A stretch of DNA of 64,000 nucleotides from Flavobacteriales bacterium UBA7666 (GTDB lineage Bacteria > Bacteroidota > Bacteroidia > Flavobacteriales_D > Crocinitomicaceae). Positions 1-7,702 of the stretch are shown here, piece by piece. The first letter of the stretch is position 1; each line of letters opens with the position of its first letter. The notes under the pieces are model-generated. The model was given only the letters and a program-made list of their open reading frames with translations, was not told the DNA's origin and ran no database searches. Position numbers and translations under genes: made by a program. The stretch is from positions 62,001 through 126,000 of the forward strand of contig DLHO01000027.1 in NCBI GenBank assembly GCA_002483265.1, in the 5' to 3' direction.

Positions 1-60
1 TTGCCCGAAAGCAGATCCTCCCAGACCAATTATTAAAAATGATGTAATGATTGCTTTCAT
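1..60 (-). CDS. N-terminus of a secreted protein (partial)
   Basis: The first 60 bases read on the minus strand give an ATG followed by 19 codons that run off the window edge. The peptide MKAIITSFLIIGLGGSAFGQ is a typical Bacteroidota type I signal peptide: a lysine, a hydrophobic core, and an A-F-G-Q cleavage region. The product is therefore exported, but nothing can be said about its function because the mature part lies outside the window. The direction is the same as that of the DUF4382 lipoprotein gene that follows at 265-798. Confidence 0.65.
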   Translation of the reverse strand, partial: MKAIITSFLIIGLGGSAFGQ

Positions 61-201
61 AAATAGAGTTATTAAGTGAATAATAACCTAAACGCGGTAA
101 TATCAAAACACGTTGGAAAAATGCCGTTTCTATTGACGGAAAGGGGCAAATTGGTGACTGACTTAGTAAGAGTACTGATTGATGTCTTTGACTTAAAATA
201 A

Positions 202-231
202 AAAAGCCACTCGTGGAAACGAATGGCTTTT
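202..231 (-). terminator. Intrinsic terminator of the DUF4382 lipoprotein gene
   Basis: The sequence is an inverted repeat with arms AAAAGCCA and TGGCTTTT, continued inward by TCGT/ACGA after one C-A mismatch, around a GGAA tetraloop on the plus strand. On the minus strand the hairpin is followed by a T-rich tail (TTTTTTATTTT). It therefore terminates minus-strand transcripts from the gene at 265-798. Confidence 0.8.
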
Positions 232-239
232 GTGGACAT

Positions 240-254
240 ACTACTACTACCTAT
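240..254 (-). repeat. ATAGGTAGTAGTAGT motif between stop codon and terminator
   Basis: Read on the minus strand, the 15-mer ATAGGTAGTAGTAGT lies between the stop codon of the DUF4382 gene and its terminator. Almost the same word (ATAAGTAGTAGTAGT) is found at 62541-62555 and 62893-62907. There too it lies on the minus strand and just upstream of an intrinsic terminator. Confidence 0.6.
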
Positions 255-264
255 TACACCACAC

Positions 265-798
265 CTAAAGAGGATTGATCGATAAAACCTTAATAACTGG
301 TTTTAAAGAATAAGATCCGTTTCCTTGAATTACGATACTTTGCTCAGCATCGAAATCAAGTAATAATTCGTATTGCGTATTCGGTGCGAAATCAGTATTT
401 AAATTGATTTTTAAACCGGATTGCTGTGCTGATGGAGTTGCCAAAGGAAACATCAAACTATCTACCATTACTGTATTGTTGCTTCCCAATATGAGACGTA
501 GCTGTTCTAAATGCCCGGAAGGTAAACTTCCCACGTTTACTAAGGTTGCTGACACATCATTTTGAAGGGTCAACAGATCATACATTCCTGCATTTGTAGG
601 AAGATTGATCCAGCCTTGCCCGCTATTATGAACCTGCACTTGCAAAACTTCTACATTGACTTGTTGGAAATCACCAGGTGCATCAACCATCTTCACAGTC
701 ATTTGACTTTCTCCTTCTTTCTTCTTGCACCCGGTAGAAACTCCCAACGCCCCCACTGCAACCAACATCACAAAATATATAGTTTTCATCATTTTCAT
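265..798 (-). CDS. DUF4382 domain lipoprotein
   Basis: A 177-residue protein starting MKMMKTIYF, with a hydrophobic signal segment and a lipobox-like S-T-G-C just before a lysine-rich KKKEGE stretch, so it is probably a lipoprotein. The mature part begins with M-T-V-K-M-V-D-A-P-G-D-F and continues with N-V-E-V-L-Q-V-Q-V-H. This is the pattern of the DUF4382 family, whose biochemical function is unknown. The ATG at 798 is preferred over the upstream TTG at 813 because it puts the charged residues directly before the hydrophobic core. The gene ends in a good terminator. No neighbour suggests a pathway. Confidence 0.75.
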   Translation of the reverse strand: MKMMKTIYFVMLVAVGALGVSTGCKKKEGESQMTVKMVDAPGDFQQVNVEVLQVQVHNSGQGWINLPTNAGMYDLLTLQNDVSATLVNVGSLPSGHLEQLRLILGSNNTVMVDSLMFPLATPSAQQSGLKINLNTDFAPNTQYELLLDFDAEQSIVIQGNGSYSLKPVIKVLSINPL

Positions 799-934
799 TT
801 TAGTTGATAGCAACTAAGGAAAATGTGTGCCAGAAACGTAAACTATTGATATAGTTGCGTTTATTATATCCGCAAGAGCTTTTATTTTTTCAAAATGAAA
901 AGGATTCTTTCAAAAAAGCGGGAGAAAGTCAATT

Positions 935-1279
935 TTACCACCATTCAAACGCTGATTTCAACTGATAGCTTTCAGGAAGTAATTTAGCTAATTCACTGGC
1001 AATGGTTTGTGCGTCCTTTTCATCCGTTTCCCCATGCCATTTATACATTTTGGCATCTCCCCAATAATCGGAAAGCAGCACATTAATTTCGCAAAAATCG
1101 GATTCTCCCCATATTCGGGTTTTACCTACATCAAATAGAAAGGGCTGTGCCATTGAGTTTTTATGCGGGCAGGTTTCTTTGTAAGATTCGGTTATCCGTT
1201 CGATGTCCAGAAACTCCTCTTCCGAAAAGGCCGCACCGTCTTTTTTCCGGATGCTGATTGTTGCTCCAAAATCACTCAT
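935..1279 (-). CDS. Hypothetical protein, 114 residues
   Basis: An intact ORF starting at an ATG and ending in -EWW. It has no signal peptide or membrane segment, is acidic, and has two cysteines (TCPHKN and DFCEIN). A helical central stretch (EEEFLDIERITESYKE) and a C-terminal helix suggest a small soluble domain. I do not recognise the family. It stands alone between the lipoprotein gene and mfd, which is divergent from it. Support for being real comes from its length and ordinary codon use. Confidence 0.55.
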   Translation of the reverse strand: MSDFGATISIRKKDGAAFSEEEFLDIERITESYKETCPHKNSMAQPFLFDVGKTRIWGESDFCEINVLLSDYWGDAKMYKWHGETDEKDAQTIASELAKLLPESYQLKSAFEWW

Positions 1280-1504
1280 AGTTATCTATATTTTTGATGT
1301 CTGTTTTCATGAAAGTCCGGATTGTAAAGGATCCGAAACAAACACACGAATTAATGAATTATTTATTTGATTTCATCTAAAAAACAACTGCAATTTCTAT
1401 TTCCAAATCAACTAAAAATCACGACCTTTGCATCATTCCGATTGTTATCGGGATTTACAAGGGGGGTACAGTAAGCTGTGTCCCCTAAACTGTTTATTCA
1501 AAAT

Positions 1505-4500
1505 ATGGACCAGGCACATTTTTTACAACTTTTCAAGAAGCTCAAAGGACTCGATCAAACAGCTGACTTATTGCAACAGGCAGAAATCCGCATTCATTGG
1601 AAAGGACTGATTGGTTCTTCCAAATCGATTGCCGTGGCTTCCGTGTGCGAGCAAGTTCCCGGGAATCATCTATTCATTCTGGAAGACAAGGAAACAGCAG
1701 CTTACTTTCTAAATGACCTGGAACAATTGTATCCGGATAACAAACACATCTATTTTTATCCGGCTTCCTACCGTACCCCTTACCAACTGGAAGAAACCGA
1801 CAATGCCAATGTGGTAGCGCGTGCTGAAGTATTGGAAAAGATCAATACGGGAAAGAATACGTGGGTAGTTACTTATCCGCAAGCCTTATTTGAACGCGTT
1901 CCAACTCAGAAAAAGCTTTCCGAAAATACCATGCGTGTAGAACGCGGTAAAACCTATTCCATTGATTTCTTCAACGAATTGCTGTTGGAATATGGATTCG
2001 AACGGGTGGATTTCGTTTACGAACCGGGACAGTTTTCTATTCGTGGAGGAATTGTAGATATTTTCTCCTTTTCCAATGATCAGCCATTTCGGGTCGAATT
2101 TTTTGGAGATGAGGTAGATTCTATTAGAACTTTTGATCCGGTTTCACAATTATCGATTAATACACATACTCATTTCTCAGTTGTTCCGAATGTGCAGCGC
2201 CAATTGGTTCTGAACGGAACCGGAACATTTTTGGAATTCATCGGAAAACAAACAACGATCTGGCTTGCTTCAAACGACCTGGTGAAAGCAGCTTTGGAAA
2301 GAGATTATGAAAAAGCAGTAAAGGTTTATGATTCGCTACCGAAAAACACCATAAAACATAGTTTACCGAGTGAATTGTATATGCATCCTTCCGATTGGAA
2401 AAAACAATTGCCGGTGCATTCCATTGTGGAGATTGGTCCGGAATACGCTTTCAAAGCTTCCGAAACGGTTACCTTCGAAACATTGCACCAACCGACTTTC
2501 AATAAGGATTTTGATTTACTGAAAGACGATTTGATTGCACGCAAAAAAGCCGGAGCAGAAAATCTGATTTTTTCCAATCAACCCAAACAGATTGAGCGTT
2601 TGTACCAGATTTTCGAAGACATTGGTGCCGAGGTGGAATTTGAACCAATGAACATTGCGTTGCACGAAGGATTCATCGTTCCAAGTTTGAAACTCGTTTG
2701 TTATACCGATCACCAAATCTTTGAGCGTTACCACCGTTTCAAATTGAAAGAAGGTTTCCGCCAGGCAAAACAGGCCTTGACTTTAAAAGAAATCTACAAC
2801 CTTCAAAAAGGAGATTATGTAACACATATTGATCACGGGGTGGGGCAGTTTTCAGGTTTGCAAACCATTGATGTGAATGGAAAACCGCAGGAAGCAATTC
2901 GTTTGGTTTACCGTGATGGCGATGTCTTGTATGTCAGCATTCACTCGTTGCACCGCATTTCGAAATTTACAGGGAAGGACGGAGCTGCTCCGAAAATGAA
3001 TAAATTGGGAACGCAGGCCTGGGCAACCTTGAAGCAGAAAACGAAAAAACGCATCAAGGAACTCGCTTTCGATTTAATCCAATTATACGCAAAACGCAAA
3101 AGTCAACCCGGATTTGCGTTTTCCCCCGACACTTATTTGCAAAACGAGCTGGAAGCTTCCTTCATGTATGAAGACACTCCCGACCAGTTGAAAGCGACGC
3201 AAGCCGTGAAAGAAGACATGGAAAAAGACACACCGATGGACCGTTTGGTTTGTGGTGATGTTGGTTTCGGGAAAACGGAAATTGCCATGCGTGCGGCTTT
3301 CAAAGCGGTTGCCGATAGCAAACAAGTAGCGGTTTTGGTTCCGACCACCATTTTGAGTCATCAGCATGCGCGGAGTTTCAAGGAACGTTTCAAGAATTTT
3401 CCCGCGAATGTTGATTACATCAATCGTTTTAAATCTGCCAAGGATATTACTGCAACTTTGAAAAAAGTGGAAAGCGGGGAGATCGATATTTTGGTTGGGA
3501 CGCACAAAATTGTCAGCGACAAAGTGAAGTTCAAAGACCTTGGTTTGATCATTATCGACGAAGAACAAAAGTTCGGTGTAGCGGTAAAAGATAAATTGAA
3601 AACGCTGAAAACAACAGTTGACACCTTGACTTTAACAGCAACTCCGATTCCGAGAACCCTGCAGTTTTCATTGATGGGTGCACGCGATTTGAGTATTATC
3701 AATACACCACCACCAAATCGCCAACCGGTTTTAACAGAAGTCATTACCTTCAATGAAGAGAATATCAGGGATGCTATTTCGTACGAAGTAAGTCGCGGAG
3801 GACAAGTTTATTTTGTGAATAATAGGCTAGCGAACATCAAGGAAATAGCCGGAATGATTTCACGGTTATGTCCGGGAGTCCGCGTGGCAATTGGTCACGG
3901 ACAAATGGATGGAAAACAGTTGGAAAAAGTGATGATGGATTTCATTCAGGGTGAATACGACGTGTTGATCGCAACGACCATTATTGAATCCGGGATCGAC
4001 ATCTCGAATGCGAACACGATTATCATCAACGATGCCCACATGTTCGGGTTAAGCGATTTGCATCAGTTGCGTGGTCGCGTGGGTCGTTCCAACAAAAAAG
4101 GATTCTGTTACCTCATTTCACAGCCAATCAGTTTATTGACTTCCGAAGCGCGTAAGCGTTTGGAGGCCTTGGTTCAGTTCTCCGATCTGGGCTCCGGATT
4201 CAACATTGCGATGAAAGATTTGGACATTCGCGGAGCCGGAAATTTATTGGGCGGTGAACAAAGCGGATTCATTTCCGAGATTGGTTTTGAGATGTATCAG
4301 AAGATCCTCAACGAAGCCATGGACGAGTTGAAAGAAGAAGAATTCAAAGATTTGTACGATGATAGAAACACCGAAACGATGGGTGCGCATTTCGTAAAAG
4401 ACTGCGTATTGGAAACCGATTTCGAGTTGCGCATCACGGAAGATTACATCAACAACGTTTCGGAACGGTTGAGCATCTATCAGGATTTGGACAACCTGAA

Positions 4501-4867
4501 TACGAAAGAAGAAATCGAGGCATACAAAACACAATTGATCGACCGATTCGGACCTTTGCCTCGCGTGGTGAAAGAATTGCTTCGCTCCTTTGAACTGCGT
4601 TGGTTGGCTCAGGAAATTGGTTTTGAAAAACTGGTGATCAAACAGGGATCGATGATCGGTTATTTTGTTGCAAACTCGCAATCCAAGTATTACGATTCAC
4701 CGATGTTTACGCAAGTGTTGAAGTACGTTCAAAGCAACCCGAAAGACTGTAAAATGAGTGAGAAAAATGATAGACTTCGCTTGCTTTACAGCAATGTGAT
4801 GAATATGGATCAGGCATTTGAAAGGCTGGGAGAAATAGTGACTTCGACTCCGCTACGCTTGTGCTGA
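1505..4867 (+). CDS. mfd: Transcription-repair coupling factor
   Basis: Mfd removes RNA polymerase stalled at DNA lesions and recruits UvrA. The 1120-residue protein shows the expected order: a UvrB-like N-terminal region; the CarD-like polymerase-interacting domain at about 430-500 (LQKGDYVTHIDHGVGQF); helicase motif I GDVGFGKTE near 582; motif II IDEEQKFG near 683; a second RecA domain with IATTIIESGIDI and QLRGRVGRS; and the C-terminal regulatory domain. The ATG at 1505 is chosen over an upstream GTG at 1478 because MDQAHFLQLF is the natural-looking start. A TAnnTTTG-like element (GACCTTTG) lies near 1423. The last eight codons (TSTPLRLC) come from an interspersed palindromic repeat, so the native end has probably been replaced. 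Confidence 0.95.
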   Translation: MDQAHFLQLFKKLKGLDQTADLLQQAEIRIHWKGLIGSSKSIAVASVCEQVPGNHLFILEDKETAAYFLNDLEQLYPDNKHIYFYPASYRTPYQLEETDNANVVARAEVLEKINTGKNTWVVTYPQALFERVPTQKKLSENTMRVERGKTYSIDFFNELLLEYGFERVDFVYEPGQFSIRGGIVDIFSFSNDQPFRVEFFGDEVDSIRTFDPVSQLSINTHTHFSVVPNVQRQLVLNGTGTFLEFIGKQTTIWLASNDLVKAALERDYEKAVKVYDSLPKNTIKHSLPSELYMHPSDWKKQLPVHSIVEIGPEYAFKASETVTFETLHQPTFNKDFDLLKDDLIARKKAGAENLIFSNQPKQIERLYQIFEDIGAEVEFEPMNIALHEGFIVPSLKLVCYTDHQIFERYHRFKLKEGFRQAKQALTLKEIYNLQKGDYVTHIDHGVGQFSGLQTIDVNGKPQEAIRLVYRDGDVLYVSIHSLHRISKFTGKDGAAPKMNKLGTQAWATLKQKTKKRIKELAFDLIQLYAKRKSQPGFAFSPDTYLQNELEASFMYEDTPDQLKATQAVKEDMEKDTPMDRLVCGDVGFGKTEIAMRAAFKAVADSKQVAVLVPTTILSHQHARSFKERFKNFPANVDYINRFKSAKDITATLKKVESGEIDILVGTHKIVSDKVKFKDLGLIIIDEEQKFGVAVKDKLKTLKTTVDTLTLTATPIPRTLQFSLMGARDLSIINTPPPNRQPVLTEVITFNEENIRDAISYEVSRGGQVYFVNNRLANIKEIAGMISRLCPGVRVAIGHGQMDGKQLEKVMMDFIQGEYDVLIATTIIESGIDISNANTIIINDAHMFGLSDLHQLRGRVGRSNKKGFCYLISQPISLLTSEARKRLEALVQFSDLGSGFNIAMKDLDIRGAGNLLGGEQSGFISEIGFEMYQKILNEAMDELKEEEFKDLYDDRNTETMGAHFVKDCVLETDFELRITEDYINNVSERLSIYQDLDNLNTKEEIEAYKTQLIDRFGPLPRVVKELLRSFELRWLAQEIGFEKLVIKQGSMIGYFVANSQSKYYDSPMFTQVLKYVQSNPKDCKMSEKNDRLRLLYSNVMNMDQAFERLGEIVTSTPLRLC
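4840..4854 (+). repeat. REP-like 15-mer GACTTCGACTCCGCT inside the mfd 3' end
   Basis: This 15-mer is identical to 62412-62426, where it forms the left arm of a perfect palindromic element. Here it is read as codons for S-T-P-L just before the mfd stop. The following 50 bases (ACGCTTGTGCTGAAGC and onward) look like a degenerate remainder of such an element, with ACGCT/AGCGT arms. Confidence 0.6.
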
Positions 4868-4938
4868 AGCTTTAGCGTAAGCATTCAGCCACCTTGCTTA
4901 AGTAACGAGGACCGCAGAAATAACCAGAAAACAACAAT

Positions 4939-5556
4939 ATGCTCTGTAAAAAATGTGCCGATGAGATTCCGGAATTGAACTTTCCGGAAGAACAGCTGCT
5001 TGAGATACGCGGTTTGGCAGGGTATGGGCTGAAGGTTTTCCTTGTCAGCAAGCTTCTGGAACTTGGAGTTAATCAACGGGATGCCAAGCTCATTGCGGCT
5101 CATTTGAACCCCAAGGCCGGGGAATGCAGCTCCTGTGATTTTGATGAACTGGAAGGAGAAAACACTACCTGTCCGGAATGTGGAGCATTCAATTACAATC
5201 TGTCGGAAGGACCATTCAACCAGGAATTTTGTGACTGCTTAGAATACTCATTGGATTTCGATGATCTCGGCATCGAAGAAGTGAAAGGCTTTTGGTGTGA
5301 CGGAGTAAGCGCTTTTCCTCCGGACATGAAAAGTTTATCAAAGGCAGCAATCCAACAGAATCAGCAAATTATAACGGAAGCTCGAGTTGGCAAAGGAGGT
5401 CAGGACCGGTACCGGATGATCATTCAACTTGGGCCAAAAGCATTGGACTATTACAAACGGGACCTCGATTTGGCTGCGTGCATTCCGGATAGCGATCACC
5501 GATACTGGATAAGCATTGATCCGGAACAGCATGAAGTTTGGGTGAAGTTGGATTAG
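4939..5556 (+). CDS. Hypothetical protein with paired CxxC motifs
   Basis: A 205-residue soluble protein. It opens with MLCKKCADE (CxxC), then has CSSC near residue 55 and CPEC near 74, followed by a C-D-C pair, so it probably binds zinc in a ribbon-like fold. The N-terminal half contains a helical segment of the kind GLKVFLVSKLLELGV. The C-terminal half has alternating beta-like stretches (RYRMIIQLG, HRYWISID). I do not know the family and assign no function. It follows mfd after 70 bp that contain a degraded palindromic repeat, so co-transcription is possible but not shown. Confidence 0.6.
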   Translation: MLCKKCADEIPELNFPEEQLLEIRGLAGYGLKVFLVSKLLELGVNQRDAKLIAAHLNPKAGECSSCDFDELEGENTTCPECGAFNYNLSEGPFNQEFCDCLEYSLDFDDLGIEEVKGFWCDGVSAFPPDMKSLSKAAIQQNQQIITEARVGKGGQDRYRMIIQLGPKALDYYKRDLDLAACIPDSDHRYWISIDPEQHEVWVKLD

Positions 5557-5618
5557 GTGTGTTCAAGAATGGTGTTTAAAATAGGTGTGCATTGTTTAAT
5601 ATATATACAAACGTAACT

Positions 5619-5728
5619 ATATCTATGCTTAATCTATGGGATATCCATGCTTAAAAGGTGGAGTATCTATGCTTAAACCATGCTTGATCTGCGCTCTACC
5701 TATAGAGTATTTATGCTTGAGGTATACA
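5619..5728. repeat. Five imperfect 22-bp tandem repeats
   Basis: Five consecutive 22-bp units start at 5619, 5641, 5663, 5685 and 5707. Units 1, 2, 3 and 5 share a core close to ATATCTATGCTTAA; unit 4 is degenerate but still alignable. The core word ATGCTT recurs at 5625, 5647, 5669, 5680 and 5713, so offsets are multiples of 11. A further ATGCTTA falls at 5784, at the start of the next ORF. The period is not a multiple of three and stops occur in all frames, so the array is non-coding. Confidence 0.75.
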
Positions 5729-5777
5729 TCGTAAATAACTTACTGGCTGCGAGCAGCATCTTTGTCATTCAAATCGA

Positions 5778-6035
5778 ATGTGCATGCTTAGTTTTCAGGA
5801 TAAAATAGAACTCTTAAAAGCCAATCTCGAGGATGTTGGCAATTCTTATGCGGACAGTTTCAAAACAGACATCTTGTTCTATTTTGATGACTTTGATCCA
5901 GAGGATTCGAAATTGAAGTTCCTGGACGATCTCGACTTCGAAGAAGAAATTACAGGTTGGGTGAATAGGATTATGTCGTTGATTGTGATGAAATTTAGGG
6001 AAGAGGAGGAGTTTTTGAAGAGGAGTATTGAATAA
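5778..6035 (+). CDS. Hypothetical acidic protein, 85 residues
   Basis: A small, strongly acidic ORF with clusters such as FDDFDPEDSK and FLDDLDFEEE, and no signal or membrane segment. The start is uncertain: the first ATG (5778) is followed two codons later by another, within a stray copy of the ATGCTTA repeat word. I recognise no family. It lies between a tandem repeat array and a restriction gene and may be an accessory gene. Support is limited to an intact frame and plausible amino-acid content. Confidence 0.4.
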   Translation: MCMLSFQDKIELLKANLEDVGNSYADSFKTDILFYFDDFDPEDSKLKFLDDLDFEEEITGWVNRIMSLIVMKFREEEEFLKRSIE

Positions 6036-6109
6036 ACACAAACTCCACAATAAATCACTTCCGGGGAAACCTGATCTGGTATTTCCTAATTAAAAGACGG
6101 CATTGTTTA

Positions 6110-6925
6110 TTAATCATCAGAAGTTCCATAAAATATTTCTTGTATTTTCTCTTCGAGAACCCCGGATTGCGAGATTTCAATAAACGCTTCATGGATTATT
6201 GAGTACGTGTTTTCAAGCCCTGAGCAGAAATCCCAAAATTCGTTTTCAACAAGTGCTTCTGTTTTTTTTTCTAATGGTCTTCCTTTCCCTGTAGTTTTTG
6301 ACCAAAAGTCATAATTGGGATATGGATTATACGGAAAGACAATTCGTGCTTGCGCTTCCTGATGAGGAAACCTTGAATAAAAGAAACCATACCAACTAAA
6401 GAGTTGATGAATAAAATTCTTATAATCTTTAAGACTTGGTTTAACAGTTTTGGTATCAAAAAAGTAATTGACGTCATTTTTTTTAAGCCAGATATCGACA
6501 CCTTCGCCGCTTTTCGGTTTTTCAAATTCAGTAATAGGAGAGTTTACATATACTTGACACACGTCTTTAATTCTCTCATGACAATGTTTAGCGTCATAAA
6601 TGGAAGTAATTTTATATCGCTCTTCCAATAGTGACTGTATAGTTCCTTGAATGTTAGCAGGCATATTTTTGGGAGCCTCTAACTTTTGATTTATTACAGT
6701 AAATCCATTCGATTTAGCTATTTCTATTGCCAATGGTTCCCATAATGTTGTTCCTAAAGAAGTTTCCATTCCTCCAACAACAGATCTAATTTTTCTTTCA
6801 GTAGGAATAATAAGATCTAAAATCTGAAAACTTGGTGTTTTATTTCTTCTGTTTATAACAAAATTGGTAACTGAGTTTATTACCGTATTTTTTGCAATAG
6901 CTTTTATTTCTTCTCTGGTAGGCAT
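6110..6925 (-). CDS. TdeIII-family type II restriction endonuclease
   Basis: A 271-residue protein recognised from the family pattern: an N-terminal block VVGGMETSLGTTLWEPLA, then GEGVDIWLKKNDVNYFFDTKTVKP, then RIVFPYNPYPNYDFW and NEFWDFCSGLENT. The D...DTK spacing in VDIWLK and FFDTKT is a good candidate for the PD-(D/E)xK metal site. The founding member TdeIII is reported to recognise GGNCC; that this protein shares the specificity is inference. The frame is complete and AT-rich. A decayed C5-methyltransferase end and a broken vsr lie just upstream, suggesting that its own methylase has been lost and that it relies on the one at 8443-9684, or is no longer active. Confidence 0.65.
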   Translation of the reverse strand: MPTREEIKAIAKNTVINSVTNFVINRRNKTPSFQILDLIIPTERKIRSVVGGMETSLGTTLWEPLAIEIAKSNGFTVINQKLEAPKNMPANIQGTIQSLLEERYKITSIYDAKHCHERIKDVCQVYVNSPITEFEKPKSGEGVDIWLKKNDVNYFFDTKTVKPSLKDYKNFIHQLFSWYGFFYSRFPHQEAQARIVFPYNPYPNYDFWSKTTGKGRPLEKKTEALVENEFWDFCSGLENTYSIIHEAFIEISQSGVLEEKIQEIFYGTSDD

Positions 6926-6979
6926 ACTTTTATGCTGGTTTGCCGAAAGCTAATGATTATTTAGTGGATTACGCAATAT

Positions 6980-7083
6980 CTATTCAAAAAAACAGACAAC
7001 TGAATAACCAACTTCTTTTACTATGTTAACTGGAACAGCATTGCCGATGAGCTGGGAATAAAGAACCTTCGAATTGCAATCAA
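6980..7083 (-). pseudogene. 3' remnant of a second C5-cytosine methyltransferase
   Basis: On the minus strand, 7060 to 6980 reads YSQLIGNAVPVNIVKEVGYS followed by VVCFFE and a stop. This matches motif X of the intact methyltransferase nearby (QIGNAVPVNLGKEVGFS). Upstream, in a shifted frame, is the equivalent of the DWQFEGSL segment (minus-strand GCAATTCGAAGGTTC). Nothing earlier than this C-terminal piece survives. It is therefore the tail of a deleted paralogous methylase. Confidence 0.75.
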
Positions 7084-7207
7084 GAGTTTAAATTTGAAAT
7101 AGTAAAGGTTTAGGCAAAAAACCATTATGCTTCTTTCAGTTAATAAAATATAATACTTATGAAACTTTATTCGTAAAGCAGACCTTTGCTATTAAGATTG
7201 GTCTGAG

Positions 7208-7647
7208 ATGGAAGAGAAAAATATAAGCGTGATAAAAGATCCCCTATTCCTGCAAAGAGCATTACATCAAAAGTGATGAGTACAATTAAATCAAAGAACA
7301 CAAAACCAGAATTGATTTTACGAAAAGCGCTTTGGAATTCAGGCATTAGAGGATATAGATTACATGTGAAAAACTTAGCCGGCCAGATATAGTTTTCTCC
7401 AAAAAAGGTAGCCATTTTTATAAATGGCTGTTTTTGGCATAGATGTCCTTACTGTAATCTTCCAATGCCAAAAGTAAATACGGAATATTGGGAAAATAAA
7501 TTTATAAGAAACCAGGAAAGGGATATTAGAAAAAGAGATCAATTAGTTTCTTTAGGTTGGGAAGTAATAATTTTTTGGGAATGTGAGATTAAAAAAAATA
7601 TAGAAAAATGTGTTCAAACTATGAGGGATCTGTTGATGAGAAATTGA
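7208..7647 (+). pseudogene. vsr: Frameshifted very-short-patch-repair endonuclease (vsr)
   Basis: Vsr nicks T:G mismatches that arise at methylated cytosines and usually accompanies C5-methylases. The pieces are found in three frames. RDKRSPIPAKSITSKVMSTI and KSKNTKPELILRKALW come first. Then PDIVFSKK follows after a shift near 7380. Then VAIFINGCFWHRCPYCNLP and WEVIIFWECEI follow after another shift near 7400. A further shift in a poly-A run near 7216 separates MEEK from KYKRDKR. Key Vsr signatures (FxxGCFWH, CPYC, WECE) are present, so the gene was complete before at least three indels. Reading errors at homopolymers are an alternative. Confidence 0.8.
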
Positions 7648-7702
7648 AGATCGGGTTCTTTTTATATATTTGTTCAACACCAAGAATTTAACTTAATCTA
7701 AA

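Noticed and set aside
562..807. 81-residue plus-strand ORF
   Set aside because: It is antisense to the DUF4382 lipoprotein gene, which has a signal peptide, a lipobox and a terminator. The plus-strand product has no plausible start signal or family.
834..862. Imperfect inverted repeat upstream of the DUF4382 gene (AAACG..AACTAT / ATAGTT..CGTTT)
   Set aside because: Unequal internal bulges and AT-rich arms. It may form a hairpin but has no T-tract and no clear role.
3083..3753. Long antisense ORFs within mfd
   Set aside because: They are antisense to conserved helicase motifs of mfd and arise from its codon composition.
5619..5728. CRISPR array
   Set aside because: The 22-bp units are contiguous with no unique spacers, the units are imperfect, and no cas genes are present.
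7167..7415. 82-residue minus-strand ORF
   Set aside because: It lies antisense to the broken vsr gene, whose plus-strand pieces match the family clearly.
7465..7647. Stand-alone 60-residue protein
   Set aside because: It is the C-terminal third of the frameshifted vsr, without the CFWH motif upstream in frame, so it is reported as part of the pseudogene.
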